64,000 bases of DNA, taken from Haemaphysalis longicornis (Eukaryota > Arthropoda > Arachnida > Ixodida > Ixodidae). The DNA lies in contig CM023448.1 in assembly GCA_013339765.2 (NCBI GenBank), forward strand, positions 113,654,008 through 113,718,007, in the 5' to 3' direction. Position numbers and translations under genes: made by a program. This document shows, one piece after another, positions 10,651-22,326 of this stretch (positions within the stretch are counted from its first letter, which is position 1; every line of letters starts with the position of its first letter). The notes under the pieces are model-generated. The model saw nothing but the letters and a program-made list of their open reading frames with translations, ran no database searches and was not told where the DNA came from.

Positions 10651-12360
10651 GACTGATTTAATGCTTGTGTTGATTATTGGCAGCAAAAAATCTGCAGAAA
10701 TCCACAGAATTGTCTATTAATGCCTAGCGTTCTTGTGCTACTTGTGTTGAGTGTGAGTTCTTTGTAGCCAAATACGAGTATGAGTAGCGAAAGTCATTGG
10801 TTTATTTTATAATTTTTAGGTTTTGTTTGTTTCTTTTCTCGATTAATGCAAATTTTAGTATTATAGTGATGAAGCGCCTTATAGCTGGCTGATAATACCT
10901 TTTTCCGAAGGTGCAAGGCGTACTGCAGAGTTGGAGCGTTTACGCTATTTTTTATTAGCATTTCTGACGTTCTTTTGCGGGCTTTTTAGTTTATTATTCG
11001 GTTGTGGGAGGAAATGTATAAAATGCATATTTTTGATTTTGTGAGATAATGTTTGTGAAAATTTTATTTTTATTTTTTTATAATTTGTTTTTTGAAATGC
11101 TGTCCGACAAATTATCCCCATTTACGCTATTGTAACAATTAAAGATGTTTTTTTTTTTTGACAAGTCTGTATTTTTGTGGAAATGCGGGGTGTTTCTTGG
11201 TCCTGGCTGCGGAGGTACTCAGCAAAGAATGCTATTACATTTTGGGCATTGAGAGTCGCATAGTCTTGCTCTCGGCCAGCTGGTTTAGTGGGGCGTAAGC
11301 AGATACGACGGTTGTACGCTTTCCCCAATTGCCAATGACTCTATTCCCCTACCAAAGGCGCCTACTTGTAAGAGATATAGAGTATTTGACTGAACTGTTC
11401 CCAAGCAGCTTTCGCTTCTCAAAGTTGCGCTCGGAAGAAAATTCATCCTCAAGACCTCGTATGACAAGCTCTCATTCGGGATAGCCTACATTTTCTGTGG
11501 CATTCCCAATCTGCCTTCCTTCTCGCGTTGAAACAAAAATGAAGTGGAGGGAAAGGAACACTGGGCCGCGCAGCCTTTTTCGCGGCAATGGTGGCTCAGG
11601 GCACACGCACGTTCAGGCTTTTGAGCTCTTGTGACATCCCATAGCAGGCACGAGCATTTTTTTCTTCAAGGACAAATACACACAAAGCATGATGAGCTCT
11701 ACCTAATGGAGGAATAGTTTTGCAGGGGTGACGGGTCACTCTGTTTCCCGAAATTTTTGGTTTTCTCGGGGGTGGATGGAAGAATGGCACGCCCATCCTT
11801 ATGACGACCGAGACTTATTTTTTTAAATCGATGCAACAAAAGAGAGCTTAGACTCCTACTTCCACCACAATTTGATCCGTCATCGTACAAAACGTTCTTG
11901 TTAGCGGCGCCAAGATATCTGCGCGAAGGAGCGCCAATGAACGAATCCGTGTTAAGAAAACATGACTTGAAAAGCACATCGACGGCATAGCGAAGTTTTT
12001 ATCTAAGGTTTAAATTGATTTCATTTATAGTTTCGTGTTTTAATTCTGTTTAAAATTATTTCTTATTTTCTGAATCATCTTTAACCGCCCCAAGTTCTCT
12101 AAGGTTGCTTCGCGATCTCCTTCCACCTTCCGGTTACAAATGCATTCGATCAGTCTCCTACACGTTACACCGCTGCTTGTTTCCTTAGGCCATTGCCGGG
12201 TTCAAGCACGTGTTTCAGGAAGCTTCGCGCTTCAACGCATTTGGAGCCTCTGAAATAGGCGCACAGCCATGAACTTCTCGCTTTTTTTTGACGCCTCGCG
12301 CATTAAAAACATGCGCATAAAGTTGGCTTTGCCGCATGGCGTCTTGATGTGAGGGCATCG

Positions 12361-12406
12361 AGAGAGAGAGAGAGGAAAATAGGAAGAGGAGGGGGGGGGG
12401 GGGCGG
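12361..12406. repeat. (GA)n and poly-G low-complexity
   Basis: A short GA repeat followed by a long uninterrupted G run. It is a simple repeat and a likely site of assembly error. Confidence 0.85.
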
Positions 12407-12529
12407 AAATTCATAGGGCCGCCGCGACATGCAGTGCCCGCGACGAAGGGCACCGAAAAATGTATGAAAGCGTAACGTAATACAGCTACGCTATGAAAAA
12501 GGACATATTATCCTGACCTTAAGTGTGGT

Positions 12530-12770
12530 TTAGGCATCTTGTTCGTGCGCCCCATGCATATGCAAAAAAAAAACCAAGTTGTCCCACACCGAGATTCGAA
12601 CCCATGAATGCTGATTGGAAGGCGGACACTCTATCCACTACACTACGTCCCGTCCAGTATTCCGCAGCAGCGCCCCTAGCGGATTTCCGTATTTCTGGCT
12701 TCAATTTCCCTGTGCCGCTTTTGCCACTATTACAATATTCTAGTTCACTGTACCACCACCATCAATCGGA
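12530..12770 (-). repeat. tRNA-like repeat inside nested element, copy 2 (inverted)
   Basis: The reverse complement of this stretch shows the same order as 10391-10650: GTGAACTAGAATATTG, a GGGGCGCTG block, GTGTAGTGGATAGAG and GGTTCGAATCTC. The two copies face each other and could form a stem. Confidence 0.6.
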
Positions 12771-13442
12771 CGCGACGCCATCTTTGTTTTGTTGCTTCTC
12801 TCGCTGTCGGTGAGTGTGTGCGTGCAATTTTCTTCTTGCTCAAAATGAGTTTAGGCACTTGGTGCCAGTTCACACAGCAGCATTTAAAGAAAGGGTGGGG
12901 GTTTTCCCAGGCCAATGACGCGTCTGCCTTGCGCCAGTTCGGTATCACCAAGAAGTGTTGCTAGCGGCGTTAGCTGAAGGGGCAGCTCTCGGTATGCAAC
13001 GCTCGGACGACCTCGCTTCATGGGCGCTGCTCTGTGCACCTGTGCTGCTGTACAAAGGGGCAAATTTTGTCTGCTAGCGTCGTGCGATGTCTCTACGGAT
13101 GGATACCCCAAGATGTTTGCTGACCGCCTGCACAGACTGGCTGTCGCTACGGTCTGCACACGAGTGTCCCAATCGTGCTCGCTTCACGATGACATGGTCT
13201 TGCGAGTGCTGCATAAGCAATTCCCTGGACTGCACCGAGGACGACCTGCTGTGTCGGCGACAGCGAGCCATAAGCAGTCGTCCGACGATACTTCAGACAG
13301 TTTTAAATGAGTAATCTGAGACGAAACAAGTTATAGTCTCAATAAAACAATGGTTGGTGCCTAATATTTTTTTTTGCATTTTCGGCTACAAGGTAGGGGG
13401 TCGACCTATATTCCGCCTCGACCTATATTCCGCATTATACGG

Positions 13443-13890
13443 TACTAAAAAAAATTGAATAACTTCGGCTCTTTTTCAGAAATTGCGCAAATTCAAAACT
13501 CAATATAAAAAAAACCCCATACTCGATTTTCTTCAAAATTGTGGAAATAAGACTCCTTTACTTGGACAACAAAACTGTGGAAAAACATGTTGCATCATTT
13601 TGTTCAGAACAAAGTTATAAGGGGCCAAACTTGGGGCTCGCGCGACGCGTCTTGGCGCGCCGCGGTAAGTTCCGGCCGCTGTTGCCGGACGTTGCGCGGG
13701 TGTACACGGGCGGTAATTCACATTCCACTGCCACATGCCGGCACGGTCACTCTCTTATTCCCAAACAAACAAAAAAAAACTATTCTGGAGATTCTTCTTT
13801 TTTTTTTTTTTTGCCCGCCTCTGTTTCCCTAATGTGTTCTTTAACGAGCTAACTTTCTGGCCGATACCAGCTCGAAAGCGCTCCTTTGCG
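13443..13890. repeat. inner block of left TIR
   Basis: Reverse complement of about 15465-15900, including GGGGCCAAACTTGGGGCTCG and the GGCGCGCCGCGG stretch. It ends at CTCCTTTGCG, just upstream of the transposase ORF. Confidence 0.85.
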
Positions 13891-13901
13891 GCGCCAGTGT
13901 T

Positions 13902-15026
13902 TTGCGGGATGCAAAACAAAAAAAAAAGGTTCCTCCGATGCTCAGGCAACCGAAACAGATGGCGCACGGGCAGTTACAAGGGAGGGAATGGATTGACCTT
14001 CAGTTTTATTCTTTGCGCCCGAAATGGGTCTTGCACTCACCCCAGCATGAAGTGTGCGTCTGCGTTTATTGTGCAAATGCCGACCTGTCTGCTTTGGCCC
14101 TGCAAAACGTTACAGGGGTTGACCGAAGAATGAGCAACTTAAAGGAGCTTTGTCTTTGCACCTCACCATCGACGCAGTGTTTCTTGGGCGAGTGCCGGCA
14201 ATGCCCAATGGCCGACAACCTTACCGTGTCCGCTTTGGGCGTTTCGGACGAAGAAGACGTCACGTACGCTGTATGGGAAAATGGTTCTCTGATAAAAAAG
14301 AGTGTACCGCCAGCTGCATTCGTGAAGGAGCTAGGCAAATGGGTCACCAAGTGGATTTCCCATGACTATATTAGGCGGACCCAGGCCATTGCCATAAACG
14401 AAGCGAAAAGATGCGAACGGCGATCAAGCATTGTACTGCACTTCGACTTCGCTGAAAATTGGACAGTTATTCTGCCAAATGAAGTCCAGTCGTACCACTG
14501 GCACAAAACACAGGTTTCACTGTTTACGTGCGTTGTAACTACAAGAAAATCAGTTCAGAGCTTCGCAGTAGTCAGCGATCACATGCAACACGATACCGCA
14601 CATGCATGCTATGCGCTCCACAAGGTGCACGAATGCCTGGAAGAAAGTGCCCCTGTGTACAGCCACGTTGTTTACGTTAGTGACGGTGCAGCCAGCCATT
14701 TCAAGAACAAATATCAGCTGTACGAACTTTCCAGAGCAAACTACACGTCTGCGAAGTGGCTGTTCTCTGCTACCGGACACGGAAAAAACTCGTGTGATGG
14801 AGTTGGTGGTATTGTAAAACATCACGCTTCGTTACACAACCTGAGGGCAGGCAGCACCAACGTCATTCGGTCAGCAGCTGAAATGATTGCCGAGTTGCAA
14901 AGCAAGCTAAAGAAGGTGACCCTGATTCACGCATCTGCTGCAGGCATCGAAGAGTTTCGCATGGAAAAGCGCGAAGAATGGAAGCGTCTGCCACGCATCC
15001 GAGGCATCCAGTCCTGGCACGTGTGA
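13902..15026 (+). CDS. cut-and-paste transposase of the long-TIR element
   Basis: An intact 374-codon ORF lies between the two long TIRs. The N-terminal third is Cys-rich (CVCVYCAN near 52, then CxC and CxxC pairs near 85-105), as in a zinc-binding region. The C-terminal part has acidic-residue motifs of an RNase H-like DD(D/E) core: HFDFAENW near 178, VYVSDGAASHFKNKY near 254 and ATGHGKNSCDGVGG near 285. Arthropod transposases with the DGA-FKN and GK-CDG-GG motifs are usually longer, so the start may be truncated or an upstream exon lost. The ATG lies just inside the left TIR end, after an A-rich run. An AATAAA follows at 15283. Sola is one candidate superfamily, but that is only a guess. 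Confidence 0.75.
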   Translation: MRDAKQKKKVPPMLRQPKQMAHGQLQGREWIDLQFYSLRPKWVLHSPQHEVCVCVYCANADLSALALQNVTGVDRRMSNLKELCLCTSPSTQCFLGECRQCPMADNLTVSALGVSDEEDVTYAVWENGSLIKKSVPPAAFVKELGKWVTKWISHDYIRRTQAIAINEAKRCERRSSIVLHFDFAENWTVILPNEVQSYHWHKTQVSLFTCVVTTRKSVQSFAVVSDHMQHDTAHACYALHKVHECLEESAPVYSHVVYVSDGAASHFKNKYQLYELSRANYTSAKWLFSATGHGKNSCDGVGGIVKHHASLHNLRAGSTNVIRSAAEMIAELQSKLKKVTLIHASAAGIEEFRMEKREEWKRLPRIRGIQSWHV

Positions 15027-15282
15027 TCTGTCACGAAGGAATACCCAAATGAACAGCGTTTAACTGTCGCCAGAACCGCTGAAAGTGAGCCCACTGCCAT
15101 TTGCCCGTTTTCAGTTTCCTGTGCTTGACTGTATGAGCGCCCGAGGAAGCTGTGGTGCAGATATTATAAAGATTTTACTTGAGTTGTATTCCCACACGTA
15201 TGCCTTTTGCTGTGTTCCTGACTGTAAATAATTAATCACGGTAGTCTGAGAGCCAATTTCCAAACTTGTGTCTTTTTGCTTG

Positions 15283-15288
15283 AATAAA
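15283..15288 (+). terminator. polyadenylation signal AATAAA
   Basis: Lies about 255 bases after the transposase stop and before the right TIR. It is consistent with a complete transcription unit inside the element. Confidence 0.5.
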
Positions 15289-15464
15289 TATTCTTGTGAA
15301 GAAAATCTGAAATCCCTTCAGTAATTTACTCGTGCTGTGACCGAAGCGCCATAATAATAGAAAATTTCGACCACTCCTACCACTTCTACCCGGTATAACC
15401 ACCGGAAAAACTTTTCCTGTTGTTTCGAATCCTTCTTTCCTTTCCCTATAAGAAGAGTGGCGTT

Positions 15465-16349
15465 CGCAAAGGAGCGCTTTCGAGCTGGTATCGGCCAGAA
15501 AGTTAGCTCGTTAGAACAGAGGCGGGCAAAAAAAAAAAAAAAAAACAGAAGAATCTCCAGAATAGTTTTTTTTGTATGGGAATATTGGAAAGAGATTGAC
15601 CGTGCCGGCATGTGGCAGTGGAATGTGAATTACCGCCCGTGTACACCCGCGCAACGTCCGGCAACAGCGGCCGGAACTTACCGCGGCGCGCCAAGACGCG
15701 TCGCGCGAGCCCCAAGTTTGGCCCCTTATAACTTTGTTCTGAACAAAATGATGCAACATGTTTTTCCACAGTTTTGTTGTCCAAGTAAAGGAGTCTTGTT
15801 TCCGCAATTTTGAAGAAAATCGAGTATGGTTTTTTTTTATATTGAGTTTTGAATTTGCGCAATTTCTGAAAAAGAGCCGAAGTTATTCAATTTATTTTAG
15901 TACTTATAAATTTTCTACCAACACCATCTTTTGCTGATGCGTTCAGACACGTATAGCCAACAAAATGTCTGACTTACAAATTTTTAAGAAAAGAAGAAAT
16001 GCAGATAGGGGGCGTCAAAAACAGTAACAAACTATCGTCTGGGCCGATTTCCCTATTTTTTTTAAATTTTTTGTTCGCTGCTGGACGCTGATTTTGCGTT
16101 ACACTGATTAGAATTCTGGTCTAGTTTATGGCCCAAAACATTTTACACCCACCCCTTGTACTCCTTGAAAAAATCTGCAGTTGCCGGAACCACCGCTGCG
16201 CTCCGGGCACATTCAAACATTTTTTTCTCCCGAACTACTCACCTCAGGAGAAAACAAACTTGATCTTCGGGGGTTTCCATATTGCGCGCATATATATAAA
16301 AAAAAACAAGAATGAACAAAAAATGGTCGTGCACACGCATGTTCGTTCT
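15465..16349. repeat. right TIR (885 bp)
   Basis: Uninterrupted arm, inverted relative to 9779-10250 plus 13443-13890, with scattered small indels. It ends at GTTCGTTCT. Confidence 0.85.
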
Positions 16350-16353
16350 GTCG

Positions 16354-16406
16354 TAGAGAGAAATAAGGCAATCTTGAGATAAAGATTGACTTATTTCTCT
16401 CTACAT
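16354..16406. repeat. hairpin next to the right TIR
   Basis: TAGAGAGAAATAAG at the left pairs with CTTATTTCTCTCTA at the right, with a further CAATCTT match toward the loop. The stem is about 20 bp with a short loop. It marks the start of the dispersed repeat at 16389. Confidence 0.65.
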
Positions 16407-16981
16407 GAAGTGCACAATTCTTGGCCGGCAATGAAAAACTAGACTAAATGCACCGGACTTGACAACGTAAGCCTGTCCTTGTTATTCAACAATATTGCTT
16501 GTAATACACGGCCTCTCTCTGATTTGCTGGGAAGGCGTGACGTAGTTTAAACAGTTGGCGGGAACGATCACGTCAAGCATTGGCAACTTAAAGCTGCGTA
16601 AAAGTGACGTAATGTTATGTAACAGCTAGAAAATGACGGCTACTTTTGCCGCGAAATAGGGCAAAAAAATGTACCCGACCTTCGGCGCCGCGAAATGTCC
16701 GCGAATTTGTAGCAGGCGCCAGTTCGCATGACGCGTGGATTAAAGCATGTTTTCTACCGAAAGAAATAATAGTTTTGACTGATTTTAAGTCAGAGATCAC
16801 GGAGCATACAAATCACGAGCAGTATTTTGCTTTTCTGTTTGGCAATAAAATAAAAATATTTGTTTGGCGTAACCGCGACATAAGAGGCCGGCACAAGCCT
16901 CTTCATGAGAAAGTGGACCCAATGCATAGTATTTGTCCACGCTCCTATAGTAAGATGCTGGGTCACATGATCGAACTCACG
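16389..16981 (+). repeat. 0.6 kb dispersed repeat, copy 1
   Basis: Inverted match to 39599-40181. Landmarks run from TTGGCCGGCAATGAAAAAC through GGCGGGAACGATCACGTC and AAGCATGTTTTCTACCGAAA to GGTCACATGATCGAACTC. No coding content is seen. It is likely a non-autonomous element. Confidence 0.7.
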
Positions 16982-16989
16982 AGAAAAAT

Positions 16990-19900
16990 AACAAAAAAAT
17001 GGCAGCATCTCCACTCCCTTTATGATGGGGAGGGTGCAGAGCACGGGGACTCGAAATTGCATCCAAGTTTTTGCGAAACACTTTATTTATTTTTGCGAAA
17101 CACTTAAACGTGTTTGCGAGTCCGAAATGCTTTTGGCTGACAATAATGTTTCGGTGTCTTTTGATGAAGCGAATAATATTCATTATCAAATAAACTGGCA
17201 AGATAATAGCTGAATGTTGTGATAAACATAATCTAGGTTTATTGTTTAGTAGAGACCTGTGAATCAATGTGCCCCAGCCTTAATGCTTCACACTGCACAA
17301 ATGATAGACGAAAGTATCATTACAAATGAAAAGTGCTTTTAAAGACTTTTTTTAAAAGACTTTCTTTAAAGTCTTTCTTTGGCTTTAGCTACTAAAACAA
17401 TGAAATTTTGTCTGTCTGCCAGACTGTGACTCTATTCAGCCACCCCTCCCAGATGAAACAGAAGCTACGGAATATTATTATACACGCACAGCCAAATATC
17501 AACGTCTAATTCCGGTGTCAATGTTCATACTCGTAAACATTGTTGAATAAGGACAGGACATTGCGCAAATATAATGAAGAAAATCAATACATAAATGATA
17601 TTCGCAGTATTCCTTAATAAAAATTTATGGATGCTTCGCTTTGCGAAAGCAAATGAAATACTGCATCAACTGCAGAAACCCATCGCATGCTGTTGACCAC
17701 GCTACTATTGCTCGAGCTGGCATTTATGACTTCGAACGGCAACAGCAAAGAAAGGTTTCTCTAGACAGGTTCGGCGTTCCACTTGAAACGCTGGTGGAGC
17801 AGGGCAACGTGGTTCTATAAACATTGTAGTGGGCTACCTCCATTTACGCATGTCTCCGCCGTACAGCAGCGCTGGCATCTAGGCACCCGACTTGGATCAG
17901 TGGAACGCGGTAAATTTAAATTGACTTGAGCAAACCTCTAGCGTGTTATCTTGAGAGGAACGAGACGAATGCGGAACAGCATGAGAGGTGAGGGGAAAGA
18001 GAAGTGTCGAGAAGGGTGGCATATACTTGGCAGGGGCGCTGGCCGACTTTTGTCTTTAGTACATTTGCAAAAAAATTGGAGCAGACACGGGGCAGATTTT
18101 TTCTGAATGAGCCTATTCACCTGAACAGAAATAGAGAAAAAACGAGTTTTTCCTGGACATAAATGCCCCTCTGTCAAGGCTATGACATGATAAGGTTCAC
18201 ATGTCAGCAAAGGGAAGTTTACAACCAAAGGTATTTAAACATTTGCAGCGAATTCCCGCAATATTCGAATAATAACATTGGATTTCGCACGCAGTGAATT
18301 GAAACACTCAACTTAATGGGGCATTTCTCTAAAAAAGTTATTGATATCGGGTTCTAAACATGAGGACGACTTTCTGGCGGAAACGCTGTTAAACATAAAC
18401 CAGAGGGCTTCAACAACACAAGAACTGTACAGGAAAAGGAGGTAAGTCCTGGCATCAGAAGCGGCTCACGTCAAATTCTTCCGAAAGATCATTTCCGGGC
18501 ACCCTGAAGGCTTAAGAAGTTAGCGAGCTCGTCAGTGTATTGCCAGGAGTTTCCAAAACGCTTCACGAGAATGCTGGAATATCACCTTAGTCTTCACATT
18601 AAAGGGGCATGGAAGAGTATTTGTCAAGGTCCTGTTATTGCTTGCGCTGCGTTGACTGGCTCAAATAAACACACTTTTCATCGCTTATCCAGGATACAAG
18701 GGGGTATTATTTTATAAAGCTTGAAAAAATAAAAACTACCACGCGGAGTTAGCAGTGGCCACGCTAACACCAGTAACGGCAATGCAAGATGCTAAGTAAT
18801 AGGACGATTTCGAAGATTAAAATTCAATCCAGTTTCGGTTTCGGTTCTGTGAAACAACATGCTTGGCATCCGAAGTTACGTTTGGATAGACATTCTCGGT
18901 ATTTCAGTAATTGGTATACCGTGCTTCTGCCATCTTGTTCCATGTAAAATCGGCAAATAGGCCTACCAGGGCGGCTTGTCATCGTAACAATCAGGAGTGG
19001 AGGCGTGCGGAGTGGACGAACACTATCCGCGTCACCGCAGCGGGTTAAATGCGGTGCGCTCTTCCCCCATCCTTGGAACTAGCCTGGCTCATGCTGCCCC
19101 TTAAGGGGCGTGTTCGCACCAGGCCAACGGTCAGCTGATTCACGACTGTTCCTGCAAGCAGTCGGCAACCCCACATAGAGCAAGCAAGCAACCCCACGCC
19201 AAAAAGAATCCCTCGCCAGCTAGTCATAGTCAGACCGCATGCGTTCTACGAACTCGCTCGTAGAGCAATAAACCTTGCAGCCCAAAAAAGTGAATTTGCT
19301 ATAGGAAATATTGGCCCAATGTAAACGCATGCGCTATTGAGGACTCGAACTTGCGACTTGCAAAACAAAATACCGAGTGCTCAAGTACATTCGACCAGAA
19401 GCCTGCCCCGGCAGTGGGTTGGGGGGAAATATGAAGTATGTAATGTGTTCCTAGTTTACTTTTTTATTCAGTGCTAGTATTTTTAACAGCTTAGATGACT
19501 ATTTCTTGTATAGCGTTCGTGCAGTAAGCATCCCCGAAATTCCCATAACTTCCCATGTCTTGCGGCTGCATTCATTAGACGGAAAAGCGTTCCCAGACGT
19601 GTGGTCGTGCGGGTGACCGTTGTGCTAGTTTACCCAGCGCGAAAAGTGCTTCCCGCTACCAGGTATTGCGCTGTATGATAAAATTTGTAGTGTATTTTAA
19701 TTACCATGTTCTCTTCGCTGTCTCTTCTGCTGCCTTCAATTTGCCTTGAATTTTTCTACTAACGCACCAGTCAGTGGTGCGTCCCATGTGCACTTCTGCG
19801 AAGCAACTTGGACTTTAAGCTTGGTACAGTCTACAAAACTAACAAAATAAAGTCCAATTCTTGCTGGCACAAAGGTGCCGTGGATTAGTTTCAACTGATC

Positions 19901-20041
19901 TAACCAATTTCGATGACCCGCCGGCTGTCGGCCGAGTAAACGCTGTGCTGACTGTCGGAGGGTCGGCGAGCCGCCAGTAGATTTGATTGATGTACGTTTA
20001 ACGGCTGAGCAACGGGCGATGAGGCGCTCGCGAGTGAGGGC
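16990..20041. other. unassigned DNA
   Basis: Three kilobases with no convincing exon, repeat boundary or known element. A CTTTAAAG-rich patch occurs near 17340-17385. Short frames lack recognisable domains. Confidence 0.45.
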
Positions 20042-20192
20042 CGTTAATTTTGACACCTGGGGATTTTAAACGCGCAAATCTTGTCAACGGGGTTCTGCTT
20101 CGCCTCCACAAAGCGGGCCGCCGCGCCGGGATCGAACCGCGACTTGTGCCAGCAGCGCAAACGCCTTAGCCACTGACAACCGCGGCGGCGAG
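20042..20192 (-). mobile_element. diverged SINE copy
   Basis: On the minus strand the tRNA-like head (CCGCGGTTGTCAGTGGCTAA, B box GGTTCGATCCC) is followed by a shortened body that matches the GATCCCCAGGTGTC part of the SINE. It lacks the typical CAATCAATCAA tail. Confidence 0.6.
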
Positions 20193-20199
20193 CCGTCAT

Positions 20200-22226
20200 A
20201 CAGTCAAACAAAGTTGGTTTTGACGTCATACAAAACGTCATAGGAAACCGGCAAGCTGATAGAAAAGAGGAAGACAGCATTCACGAAATGTTTTTTTTTC
20301 TCTTAAATAATCCGCATAAACGCAGCGAGAGTGGCCGAAAGATGACTTAGAGACTGCGGACTACACTTTACCTTAGTAATCCTGCCGCACCTACAAATCA
20401 CTGCAGTGTCCCTTTAATGAAGTGGCTCGTACCGACAGAGGACGGTGGGGAGGGTATTCTGGCGAGGGCTTAAAAGCGACGTTACTTAGATAAGTAATGG
20501 AATGGTAAATATGGGAGGAACACATAAATACTGAGACTTCCTCCGAAGGGGCGGGAAGACGATAAAAACTGATTGTTTCACATCTTTCAGTTTCACTTCC
20601 TTCACTTATTTTATTCCTTTGGTCCTCGACACCTGCCGAGAAATCTTCCCCCTATCTCTTCATTGCGTCTGCATCCATCTGTAAAATCAAGAGAAGTTGC
20701 GAAAATACATAGGAAACAGTCCGAACAGAAACACTAAAAGCAAACTTCTATTGGGAAAATATATTTTGTCCATCCTGATGCGTGGCACAGCAATATATTG
20801 TTGCGTCCCGATAGACGCAGGCGAAATCGGCTGTACGGTGTTGCACCGATTTATTAGGGGCGGCGCGCCTAAAATGAAAAGGCCGGAGAACACGTCAAAT
20901 CTCAGCGAAAAATGGCTGACCGAGTCAAACGCGCGGGGCCCGGGGCACGCGTTTGTGTCGTCGTCTTCGTGCTAGCCGGCTTACCAGGAAAACACGGCAC
21001 GTATCCATCACTTGGAGATTGTACCAAGTGAAATAACCCTGACATACCTTAGACAGGGGATTGCCCTGCTTAACACACAATCCACGCGACAATATGACTC
21101 ATTTTTACACGCACTACGATCTGCGTACACGTGTACAGGGTGTTATCTGACCCATTTCGTTGCAACCCCTTTGCTTAGTGAAAGCTGCCTGGTTATTCCT
21201 GTCACTACAATTGTATCTTCCGGTTATGCAGCTTCCCGTGGCCGGTGCTCCATTTGTAAATCAGGCAAGTAACTGGCAGCGTTTCCCCCCAACCCACCAA
21301 GTGTTTGATTAGGCCATGCTAAGTTCCCTGGCCTCCACTCCTTTCTAGGGCACATGCTCTAGGGTAGTCTGCATGCAGCAGGGCGCAATTGAACATGCAA
21401 GAAAAGCTTAAAAAATGCTTCAGAAAACGTCGAAGCATTTAATTAACAGAATGTGTGCCTTGCTTCCCGGCATGCAGACACCGGCGGCTGAAAGTGGGGT
21501 GCAGCATCGGATATGGCGGATCCCCTCCCTGCGGTAGTTCTGTAATGTCGCTATTGGGACGTGGAATCAGTTTTGGGGGCATACCACAATCATGCTGTTC
21601 TCCGCTAATTGCCTCATATCTTTCCTTTCTTGCTTCTCTTCTCGCATCCTAACGCAGAGTAGCTGCCCAGAAGACTGCCTCTGGTCAAACAACACTTTTT
21701 CTTTAAACTAAGTTCGCTTTTCTATCTCTCTCTTGCCCGTCTTTCCGAGTAATATTTCTGAGCAAACAACAATGACATATAACAGGTGGAACAATTTCGA
21801 GAAAAATACGAAAATACCAAATTGAGAAGGAAAAAGGAAGGTGTCGAGATAAGGCGGGATCACGTGAGAAGAAAAAAAAACGTAAATAGAAAGAGAAAGA
21901 GGGAAACGAAACTGGGAAAAGAAAGCATGATAGGGAAAGAGAACAGCATCCATCGCAGTCCAGGCGCTCAACTCCGCACCCATATTTCCTGAACGGCTCC
22001 GAAGATGCCGAATACTTTGATTTTATCAGCGGGGCTTCCTAAATTTTGCTTCCCAGAATGTTTGTTCTAACGTGTTCATCTTTTTCATATTTTCGGCATT
22101 TGTTTGAATTTCTCCGCGGTGCTTTTAAATTTTGCTTTCCTAATTGTTCATTCTAGCATTATCATTTTTAAAATTTTTGGTATTGGTTCTTTCGTTCCTT
22201 TTTTTGCCAAACACCCTATATGTATA
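20200..22226. other. unassigned DNA before the assembly gap
   Basis: No gene recognised. A purine-rich stretch lies at 21790-21945, and a lone CCCTTTAA element end near 20411 has no identified partner. Confidence 0.4.
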
Positions 22227-22326
22227 NNNNNNNNNNNNNNNNNNNNNNNNNNNNNNNNNNNNNNNNNNNNNNNNNNNNNNNNNNNNNNNNNNNNNNNNNN
22301 NNNNNNNNNNNNNNNNNNNNNNNNNN
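22227..22326. other. assembly gap (100 N)
   Basis: Exactly 100 undetermined bases, the usual scaffold-gap placeholder. The real distance and the continuity across it are unknown. Confidence 0.98.

Larger units (their letters stand above)
10251..13442. mobile_element. nested TIR element inside the left arm (pogo/Tc1-like target TA)
   Basis: The ends are inverted copies of CCGTATAATGCGGAATATAG, flanked by TA(C) on both sides (10249-10251 and 13443-13445). The inner right end repeats the GGAATATAGGTCGA unit. The host arm resumes exactly at the right flank, which proves an insertion. A TA target and ends of this style suggest a Tc1/mariner-pogo relative, but no transposase is readable in the 3.2 kb interior. 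The interior carries two opposed copies of a tRNA-like repeat (10391-10650 and 12530-12770). Confidence 0.75.
9779..16349 (+). mobile_element. DNA transposon with ~0.9 kb terminal inverted repeats
   Basis: The right arm (15465-16349) is the reverse complement of the left arm, which is found in two blocks: 9779-10250 and 13443-13890. The outer ends read AGAACGAACATGCGTGTGCA. Removing the 3.2 kb insertion at 10251-13442 restores a continuous left arm and an element of about 3.4 kb. The centre carries one transposase ORF (13902-15026) and an AATAAA at 15283. No convincing target duplication was seen at the ends, so the superfamily cannot be set from TSD length. Confidence 0.8.

Noticed and set aside
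12844..12960. Helix-turn-helix of a pogo transposase in the nested element
   Set aside because: A short frame ends ALRQFGITKKC, which is suggestive, but it is only 38 codons and no DDE block follows.
9779..16349. Two separate inverted insertions instead of one transposon
   Set aside because: The arms are collinear over 0.9 kb once the nested element is removed, and a transposase ORF sits between them.
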